From positions 1 to 10,004 of the forward strand of contig JBBQHQ010000097.1 of the NCBI GenBank assembly GCA_038324115.1: a DNA stretch of 10,004 nucleotides, read 5' to 3'. The notes below the pieces were generated by a model. The model did not search any database. It was given only the letters and a program-made list of their open reading frames with translations, and was not told the origin of the DNA. Both the position numbers and the translations under genes were made by a program. This document shows positions 5,248-10,004 of this stretch, one piece after another (position 1 is the first letter of the stretch; each line of letters opens with the position of its first letter). The DNA is from Gaiellasilicea sp038324115 (GTDB lineage: Bacteria > Actinomycetota > Thermoleophilia > Gaiellales > Gaiellaceae).

Positions 5248-6276
5248 GTGTCGGCCGTCGCGGCAGAGGTGCTCGGGCCCGAGGAGGAGGAGCTCGAGCG
5301 TTCGCTCCGCCCCCGCCGGCTCCAGGACTTCGTCGGTCAGGAGAGCGTCAAGGAGCAGCTCTCGATCGCGCTGGCGGCGGCGAAGGCCCGCGGCGAGGCA
5401 CTCGACCACGTCCTCCTCGTCGGCCCCCCGGGGCTCGGCAAGACGACGCTCGCGCAGATCATCCGCGAGGAGCTCGGCGTCGGGATCCGCACCGTCGCCG
5501 GCCCGGCGCTCGAGCGCAAGGGCGACATGGCTGCGATCCTGACCAGCCTCGACGACCGCGACGTCCTCTTCGTGGACGAGATCCACCGGATCAACCGCGC
5601 GATCGAGGAGATCCTCTATCCGGCACTCGAGGACTTCCGGCTCGACATCATCGTGGGCCAGGGCCCGGCCGCGCGGACGCTGACGCTCGACCTACCGCCG
5701 TTCACGCTCGTTGGCGCGACCACCCGCGCCGGTCTGCTGACGACGCCGCTGCGCGACCGCTTCGGGATGACCTTCCGGCTCGGCTACTACGACGCCGAGC
5801 AGCTCCGTGCGATCGTGCTCCGCTCCGCCGGGATCCTCGACGTCACGATCGACGAGGCCGCCGCGGTCGAGATCGCCGGCCGCTCGCGCGGGACGCCGCG
5901 GATCGCGAACCGGATCCTCCGACGCGTGCGCGACGTCGCCCAGGTGCGCCATCAGGGCGCGATCACCCACGCGATCGCCCGCGAGGCGCTCGACCTGCTC
6001 GAGGTGGACGGGCGGGGGCTCGAGCGGACCGACCGCGAGCTCCTGGAGGCGATCGCGCACAAGTTCGAGGGCGGACCCGTCGGTCTCTCAACCCTCGCGG
6101 TCACGCTCGGCGAGGAGACGGACACGATCGAGGATGTCTACGAGCCCTACCTGCTCCAGCTCGGCTTCCTCCAGCGGACGCCCCGCGGCCGCATCATCAC
6201 GAAGCTCGGCCGCGAGCATATTTCCGCGCAGGAACGGGATCTGCAGGAGCAGATCCCGTTCGCGCAAGACCCCTAA
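5248..6276 (+). CDS. ruvB: Holliday junction branch migration helicase RuvB, with repeat-encoded C-terminus
   Basis: RuvB is the AAA+ ring ATPase that drives branch migration with RuvA. The 342-residue protein has Walker A GPPGLGKTT (59-67), Walker B VLFVDEIH (106-113), sensor 1 GATTRAG (156-162), the arginine-finger segment PLRDRFG (167-173), sensor 2 in GTPRIANR and the winged-helix domain ending RTPRGRIIT. GTG 5248 follows the ruvA TAG directly, with only a weak SD (AGG at 5237-5239), so translational coupling to ruvA is likely. The last 16 residues (327-342, AQERDLQEQIPFAQDP) and the stop codon are encoded by the first unit of a 77-bp tandem hairpin repeat. Conserved RuvB sequence ends just before this point, so the tail looks acquired; it should not affect the ATPase core. 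Confidence 0.97.
   Translation: MSAVAAEVLGPEEEELERSLRPRRLQDFVGQESVKEQLSIALAAAKARGEALDHVLLVGPPGLGKTTLAQIIREELGVGIRTVAGPALERKGDMAAILTSLDDRDVLFVDEIHRINRAIEEILYPALEDFRLDIIVGQGPAARTLTLDLPPFTLVGATTRAGLLTTPLRDRFGMTFRLGYYDAEQLRAIVLRSAGILDVTIDEAAAVEIAGRSRGTPRIANRILRRVRDVAQVRHQGAITHAIAREALDLLEVDGRGLERTDRELLEAIAHKFEGGPVGLSTLAVTLGEETDTIEDVYEPYLLQLGFLQRTPRGRIITKLGREHISAQERDLQEQIPFAQDP
6232..6261. terminator. 13-bp perfect hairpin in the 3' end of ruvB
   Basis: GAACGGGATCTGC (6232-6244) pairs perfectly with GCAGATCCCGTTC (6249-6261) around an AGGA loop, inside codons 329-338 of ruvB. A second stem GACCC/GGGTC (6268-6272/6278-6282) flanks the TAA. No T-tract follows, so termination or 3'-end protection of mRNA is inferred only from position before a convergent gene. 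Confidence 0.6.
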
Positions 6277-6310
6277 AGGGTCGCTTCGCTCTGACCGTGC
6301 CGCGCAAGGC

Positions 6311-6334
6311 GCAGATCTGCAGGGGCAGATCCGC
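6311..6334. repeat. Second-copy hairpin of the tandem repeat
   Basis: GCAGATCTGC (6311-6320) pairs with GCAGATCCGC (6325-6334) with one mismatch, around an AGGG loop. The 7-bp core GATCTGC/GCAGATC is kept from the first copy while flanks have diverged, suggesting the stem rather than the coding sequence is what is kept. It lies in the 130-bp gap between the ruvB and cyclase stops. Confidence 0.6.
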
Positions 6335-6406
6335 TTCGCGCCAAGATCCCTAAAGGGTCGCTTCGCTCCCGGGGCTGCCGCGCGTGTTCGACGAGCGGCC
6401 GCCCGG

Positions 6407-7426
6407 TCAGGCGACGGCGACTGGCACAGGCTCGCTCCGGCAGACTCGGTCGCGTCCCTGCGACTTCGCCTCGTAGAGCGCCTCGTCGACGCGCAAGAAG
6501 AGCGAGGCGGCATCCTCGGCCGGGCGCCATTCGGCGACGCCGACGGAGCACGTCTGTCCGGCCGGGGTGGCTGCACGCAGGCGCTCGGCTGCCTCGAGCG
6601 CGTGCTCGAGATTGCACCCGGGGAGCAGCAGCGCGAACTCCTCGCCGCCGTGGCGTGCGAGCACGTCCGTGACGCGGAGCTCCTCGGACCAGGCGCGGGC
6701 GCAGGCCTGCAACAGGCTGTCTCCCGCAGGGTGGCCGAGCGAGTCGTTGAACCGCTTGAAATGGTCGAGGTCGAGCAGGGCGACGCAGAGGCGACTCCCG
6801 TCGCGCTCGGCCCGGCCGATCTCGCGGGAGATCTGGACGTCCCACGCGCGCCGGTTCGGCAGCTCCGTGAGCGCGTCGGCGTGGGCGAGCCGCTCCAGGC
6901 GGCCCGCCAGCTCCTGCTGGCCGGCGACGAGCCGCTGCACGGTGATCCCGACGATCCCCGACGTGATCACGAGCAGGAACATGCGCCGCCACTCACTGGG
7001 CGGATAGAGCGGCGCTCCGGCGAGGAGGATCGGCACCGAGAGGCAGACGGCTGTTAGTCCGGACGACACCGCCAGCTGTCGCCGCGTGCCGTACAGCGCC
7101 AGCCAGATCGCGGGAAGGAGGACGAGCGGGGCGTAGCCGGACGCGCCTCCCCCCTCCGCGTCGCGGATCAGGGCGACCATCGGGAGGTAGGCGAGTGGCG
7201 GCACTGCCTGGAGCCACGAGGGAAGGCGGGCCCAAGGCACGAGCGCCGCCGAGACCGCGATCGCGAGCGCGAGGCTCGCCGCGAGCAGGAGCGACTGCGG
7301 CCGGGTCTCCGCCGGCGGCAGCGGCACCAGCGCGAACGCGAGCAGGGTCGTGCCGGCGAAGGGAAGCGCCCGCCCGAGCAGGCCCGCACGCGCGAAGGGT
7401 CGGACGGGGTGCTCCGCCGAGGTCAT
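6407..7426 (-). CDS. Membrane-anchored diguanylate cyclase (GGDEF)
   Basis: This 339-residue protein should make cyclic di-GMP from two GTP at the inner face of the membrane. The N-terminal half holds about six hydrophobic segments (roughly 20-38, 46-64, 72-88, 97-112, 117-137, 149-168) forming a MASE-like sensor of unknown ligand. A short helix (170-182) leads to DALTELPNRRAW (184-195), the metal-binding LLDLDHFKRFND (217-228), the active-site loop GGEEF (260-264) and KSQGRDRV (321-328). The inhibitory I-site RxxD is present at R251/D254 with the standard five-residue spacing to GGEEF, so the enzyme looks active and product-inhibited. There is no EAL domain. It is divergent from the HelD gene across an 82-bp region and converges on ruvB. 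The signal it senses cannot be told. Confidence 0.95.
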   Translation of the reverse strand: MTSAEHPVRPFARAGLLGRALPFAGTTLLAFALVPLPPAETRPQSLLLAASLALAIAVSAALVPWARLPSWLQAVPPLAYLPMVALIRDAEGGGASGYAPLVLLPAIWLALYGTRRQLAVSSGLTAVCLSVPILLAGAPLYPPSEWRRMFLLVITSGIVGITVQRLVAGQQELAGRLERLAHADALTELPNRRAWDVQISREIGRAERDGSRLCVALLDLDHFKRFNDSLGHPAGDSLLQACARAWSEELRVTDVLARHGGEEFALLLPGCNLEHALEAAERLRAATPAGQTCSVGVAEWRPAEDAASLFLRVDEALYEAKSQGRDRVCRSEPVPVAVA

Positions 7427-7433
7427 CTGCGGG

Positions 7434-7439
7434 GTGCTA
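7434..7439 (-). promoter_or_regulatory. Imperfect -10 candidate of the diguanylate cyclase gene
   Basis: On the minus strand TAGCAC ends 7 nt before the ATG at 7426. The spacing is that of the other leaderless candidates here, but the final T of TANNNT is a C. No better -10 or Shine-Dalgarno sequence is seen just upstream. Confidence 0.3.
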
Positions 7440-7441
7440 TC

Positions 7442-7479
7442 GGCGCCCGGCAGCAGCGGCTTGAGCCGCGCCTGGCGCC
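7442..7479. promoter_or_regulatory. Nested palindrome between divergent cyclase and helD promoters
   Basis: GGCGCC occurs at 7442-7447 and 7474-7479, flanking a hairpin GCGGC/GCCGC with a TTGA loop (7456-7460/7465-7469). The nest fills the space between the two divergent -10 boxes and covers where both -35 elements would be. It could be an operator shared by both genes or chance GC-rich symmetry. Confidence 0.35.
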
Positions 7480-7496
7480 CCGTCGTCGGAGGCGAT

Positions 7497-7502
7497 TACG
7501 CT
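7497..7502 (+). promoter_or_regulatory. -10 box TACGCT of helD, leaderless
   Basis: TACGCT fits TANNNT and ends 6 nt before the GTG at 7509. The intervening CGGTAG holds no SD. The same geometry occurs before ruvC, pdxT and the PfkB kinase gene. Confidence 0.55.
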
Positions 7503-7508
7503 CGGTAG

Positions 7509-9458
7509 GTGAGCCACCCCGACCTCCCCGCGGAGCAGGCCTACGTCGACCGCGCCTACGCGGCGCTCGAGGGGATGCGCGACCTCGTCGCCCGCGCCGC
7601 GACGGCGACCGACCAGGAGGTCGCGGCCCTCGCCCTCGAGGCGTGGAGCGCGAAGCGGCTGGAGACGTTCGAGGACGCCGAGCGCGGGCTCCTCTTCGGC
7701 CGCCTCGACTTCGACGACATGGAGCAGCCGCTCTACGTCGGCCGCCGCTGGGTGCAGGACGAGGAGGCGCGCCGGCTCGTCGTCAACTGGCAGGCGCCGG
7801 CCGCACGGCCGTTCTACACGGCGACCCCCGTCGACCCGCAGCGCGTCACGCTGCGCCGCCGCTTCCGCGCCGACGGGCGGAAGCTGCTCGACCTCGCCGA
7901 CGAGAAGCTCGACGGCTCCACGCTCGATGGCGCCGTCGTGGGCGACTTCCTGCTCGAGGAGCTCGACCGCAGCCGCGAGTCGCGGATGCGCGACATCGTC
8001 GCCACGATCCAGGCCGACCAGTACCGGCTGATCACCCACGACCCCACGCGTCCGCTCGTGATCCAGGGTGGCCCCGGGACGGGAAAGACGGCTGTCGGCC
8101 TCCATCGCGCCTCCTGGCTCCTCTACACCTATCGCGAGCAGCTCGGCCGCTCCCGGGTGCTCGTGGTCGGCCCGAACCGCCTCTTCATGGAGTACGTCTC
8201 CCATGTACTGCCGGCGCTCGGGGAGCACTCGGTCGAGCAGCGCGCGGTCGGCGAGCTCGTGGACGGGATCGTGCCGACGCTCGTAGACCCGCCCGCCGTT
8301 GCCCGGCTGAAGGCCGACACCCGCCTCGCGGAGGTGATCGCCGCGGCGGCCGGGCTCCGGCTCGCCGGTGAGCCGGAGGAGCTCTACCTGCGGCTCGACG
8401 GCGAGGCTGTACGCGTCCGTGCGAGGGAGATCGCGGAGCTGCTGCGCGAGACCAGGGAGGAGCACGGGACAGGGTCGCTCGCCCGCGAGCGCTTCCGGAT
8501 GGCCGTCGTCCGCGCCTTCTATGCGGAATACGGCCGGGTACTCGGCGGCGCGGCGTTCCGGGACGGGGAGGAGGTGGAGTCGATCCTCCGTCGCCAGGCC
8601 GGTCTCGCGGACGTCGTCGAGGCCGCCTGGCCGCTCGTCGCACCCGACCGGCTCATCCGCTCGCTCTACACGCAACCTGCCTTCCTCGCCGAGGCGGCCG
8701 AGGGGATCCTGGACGAGGACGAGCAGCGGCTCCTGCGTCGCCGCCCTGCCGGTTGGAGCGACGCCGACATCGCGCTCCTCGATGAGGCGAACGCGCTCGT
8801 CGGCGAGGCGCCGCGCGCGTACGGCCACGTGATCGTGGACGAGGCGCAGGACCTCTCGCCGATGCAGCTCCGCGCGATCTCCCGGCGGGCGCGGGACGGC
8901 TCCCTGACGATCCTCGGCGACGTCGCCCAGGCGACCGGCGCCGTCCTCTACCGAAGCTGGGACGAGGTGCTCCCGCACCTGCCGCACGGCGACGAGGCCG
9001 AGGTCGAGGAGCTCCGCCACGCCTACCGCGTCCCCAGCGAGATCATGGACGTGGCGCTGCCGCTCCTCGCAGAGATCGCTCCGGGCCTGGAGCCGCCGCT
9101 CGCCTATCGCACCGGCGCTGAGGAGCCGCTGGTCGTCCAGGTCGCGGAGGAGGAGCTGCTGCGCGAGGGCTACCGCCAGGCGACCCGGCTCGCCCGGCTC
9201 GACGGCCTCGTCGCCCTGATCGTCCCCGACGAGCTCGCGGATGCCGACCTCGAGGAGCGCGGCTACGAGGGGATCCCGCTCCTGACCCCGCGTGGAGCCA
9301 AGGGGCTCGAGTTCGACCACGTCGTCGTGGTCGAGCCCGCCCTGACCGCAGCGCACGAGCAGGGGCTGCGCGAGCTCTACGTGGCGCTGACCCGGCCGAC
9401 GAAGACGCTCGTGTTGGTGCACGCGCGCCCGCTCCCCGCCGCGCTCGGACGGACTTAG
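7509..9458 (+). CDS. helD: HelD-like superfamily 1 helicase, RNA polymerase-associated
   Basis: This 649-residue protein has the UvrD-like superfamily 1 ATPase motifs in HelD arrangement. A short N-terminal helical region with LYVGRRWV (75-82) and VVNWQAPAARPFYTATP (91-107), a HelD hallmark, comes before the Q-motif-like IQADQYRLI (167-175). Then follow Walker A GGPGTGKT (187-194), PNRLFMEYVSHVLPALGE (222-239), Walker B IVDEAQD (442-448), LGDVAQAT (469-476), HAYRVPSEI (504-512), TPRGAKGLEFDHV (593-605) and YVALTRPTK (624-632). HelD proteins bind RNA polymerase, enter its channels and use ATP to release it from nucleic acid; some actinobacterial members help cells survive rifamycins. It is shorter than the 700-plus residues usual for characterised members, and the N-terminal coiled-coil arm is brief. 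GTG 7509 is supported by the -10 box. An ordinary UvrD repair helicase is less likely because of the WQAP/YVGR region. The stop codon overlaps the opposing gene. Confidence 0.9.
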   Translation: MSHPDLPAEQAYVDRAYAALEGMRDLVARAATATDQEVAALALEAWSAKRLETFEDAERGLLFGRLDFDDMEQPLYVGRRWVQDEEARRLVVNWQAPAARPFYTATPVDPQRVTLRRRFRADGRKLLDLADEKLDGSTLDGAVVGDFLLEELDRSRESRMRDIVATIQADQYRLITHDPTRPLVIQGGPGTGKTAVGLHRASWLLYTYREQLGRSRVLVVGPNRLFMEYVSHVLPALGEHSVEQRAVGELVDGIVPTLVDPPAVARLKADTRLAEVIAAAAGLRLAGEPEELYLRLDGEAVRVRAREIAELLRETREEHGTGSLARERFRMAVVRAFYAEYGRVLGGAAFRDGEEVESILRRQAGLADVVEAAWPLVAPDRLIRSLYTQPAFLAEAAEGILDEDEQRLLRRRPAGWSDADIALLDEANALVGEAPRAYGHVIVDEAQDLSPMQLRAISRRARDGSLTILGDVAQATGAVLYRSWDEVLPHLPHGDEAEVEELRHAYRVPSEIMDVALPLLAEIAPGLEPPLAYRTGAEEPLVVQVAEEELLREGYRQATRLARLDGLVALIVPDELADADLEERGYEGIPLLTPRGAKGLEFDHVVVVEPALTAAHEQGLRELYVALTRPTKTLVLVHARPLPAALGRT

Positions 9459-9478
9459 TTGCTCTGAGCAACTAAGTC
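9452..9478. terminator. Perfect 12-bp palindrome carrying both convergent stop codons
   Basis: GACTTAGTTGCT (9452-9463) is the exact reverse complement of AGCAACTAAGTC (9467-9478) with a CTG loop. The plus-strand TAG (9456-9458) of helD and the minus-strand TAA (9457-9455) of the facing gene both lie in its left arm. It is AT-richer than its surroundings. It can act on both strands, so a bidirectional terminator or mRNA 3' end is likely, though there is no T-tract. Confidence 0.7.
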
Positions 9479-10004
9479 GCGTGCTCGCCTGCGCCCGATG
9501 AGCGCCAGGATCGGCGGGGCGGCGGCGAGCGCGACGATGTCGAACCAGACGTAGCCGGAGGCGACCCCGCTCGGGGGGTTCCCGTTCGCGATGCCCGTGC
9601 CCGGGATCGTCTCGGCCCAGCGCCAGGTGCCGAGCGCCGTCCCGTACAGCTCGAGCCAGGCGACGACGAGGAAGACGCCTGCGTACACAGCCGGCGCGCG
9701 GCCGCGGACGAGGTAGACGGCGAGGAGTGCCGCGCCGATCGCGCCGCCGACGTCCGAGCGGGGGATGACCGTGACGCCTGCGATTCCCCAGCCGAGCACC
9801 GCGACGAGCGCGACCCCCACGAGCAGCCGCTGTCTCGGCGCCGCCCAGGCTGCGAGCGCCGCGCCGGCGAGGTAGACGAGCCCGTGCGCCGGCGGGACGA
9901 AGCTGGGCAGGTTCTCGAGGCGGTAGGTGTAGACGCCCCAGACGAGCGAGCCCACGACCTCGGCGCACGTGGCTACGACGACAACCACGAGCGCCTGGAC
10001 GCGG
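9455..10004 (-). CDS. Multi-pass membrane protein of unknown function, 5' end probably beyond window
   Basis: The protein is hydrophobic throughout, with about five or six membrane segments (residues counted from GTG 9988: about 1-19, 34-50, 55-76, 80-94, 99-119, 147-165). Distinctive conserved-looking polar blocks occur between them: VYTYRLENLPSFVPPAHGL (19-37), IPRSDVGG (75-82), WLELYGTALGTWRW (111-124), NGNPPSG (135-141) and GYVWFD (145-150). I recall similar uncharacterised actinobacterial membrane proteins but no function. GTG 9988 would start in the middle of the first membrane helix, and the frame stays open to the window edge (RVQAL precedes), so the true start probably lies outside. 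The stop is TAA at 9455-9457, overlapping helD by 4 bp, and the last residues DLVAQSN come from the palindrome, including a TTA leucine codon that is rare in such GC-rich genomes. Confidence 0.75.
   Translation of the reverse strand, partial: RVQALVVVVVATCAEVVGSLVWGVYTYRLENLPSFVPPAHGLVYLAGAALAAWAAPRQRLLVGVALVAVLGWGIAGVTVIPRSDVGGAIGAALLAVYLVRGRAPAVYAGVFLVVAWLELYGTALGTWRWAETIPGTGIANGNPPSGVASGYVWFDIVALAAAPPILALIGRRRARDLVAQSN

Larger units (their letters stand above)
6226..6383. repeat. 77-bp tandem hairpin repeat, two copies
   Basis: Two copies lie head to tail, about 6226-6301 and 6302-6383, offset by 76-78 bp through single-base indels. A 21-bp block starting CCCTAAAGGGTCGC is identical at 6271-6291 and 6348-6368. 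A 19-bp block GATCTGCAGGnGCAGATCC matches at 18 of 19 positions (6238-6256 and 6314-6332), the one change falling in a hairpin loop. Both units end TGCCGCGC. Each unit therefore holds a large hairpin and a small CCCT-AA-AGGG palindrome. The first unit codes for the end of RuvB; the second is noncoding and its phase is shifted. It may be a dispersed REP-like family or a local duplication. Confidence 0.85.

Noticed and set aside
6226..6383. CRISPR array
   Set aside because: Only two units, adjacent without unique spacers, and no cas genes; it is a tandem repeat.
7437..9968. 843-codon open frame on the minus strand opposite helD
   Set aside because: Low-complexity Arg/Gly/Glu/Leu-rich shadow of the real genes, common at this GC content; helD motifs on the other strand are clear.

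Overview
The window is a very GC-rich (roughly 70% or more), gene-dense bacterial chromosome segment that looks actinobacterial. The evidence is the gene set pdxS ... pdxT-yebC-ruvC-ruvA-ruvB, an order familiar from Actinomycetota such as Mycobacterium, together with GC-rich third codon positions, GTG starts and apparent leaderless promoters. A deep lineage such as Thermoleophilia is possible, but this is inference from style; no rRNA or tRNA marker is present.

Layout. Positions 1-274 hold no convincing gene. They contain a strongly G-rich tract, an imperfect nested RNA-like hairpin (131-205), and the pdxS -10 box. pdxS (275-1159, +) encodes the synthase subunit of pyridoxal 5'-phosphate (PLP) synthase. 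It converges on a PfkB-family kinase (1239-2048, -), which is divergent from a stand-alone sensor-like protein (2090-2812, +). Next come pdxT (2837-3391, +), the glutaminase partner of PdxS, overlapping yebC (3378-4133), and then the Holliday-junction operon ruvC-ruvA-ruvB (4193-6276). ruvB ends inside a 77-bp tandem hairpin repeat (6226-6383) and converges on a membrane-bound diguanylate cyclase (6407-7426, -). That gene is divergent from a HelD-like superfamily 1 helicase (7509-9458, +), which converges on, and overlaps by 4 bp, a multi-pass membrane protein (9455 to the window end, -). The two stop codons lie in one perfect palindrome.

How they work together. PdxS and PdxT form the ribose-5-phosphate/glyceraldehyde-3-phosphate/glutamine-dependent PLP synthase. 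RuvC, RuvA and RuvB form the resolvasome. YebC is a translation or regulatory factor carried along in the conserved block. The kinase, sensor-like protein, cyclase, HelD and membrane protein are accessory neighbours without a demonstrable shared pathway.

Main unexpected signals: (1) most transcription-unit heads carry a TANNNT box ending only 6-7 nt before the start codon, predicting leaderless mRNAs, whereas operon-internal yebC and ruvA have Shine-Dalgarno sequences; (2) two of three convergent junctions have palindromes that encode the last residues and stop codons of genes, including a 16-residue repeat-encoded RuvB tail; (3) there is a possible structured RNA and G-quadruplex region upstream of pdxS. 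I found no CRISPR array, transposase, prophage or obvious new defence system.
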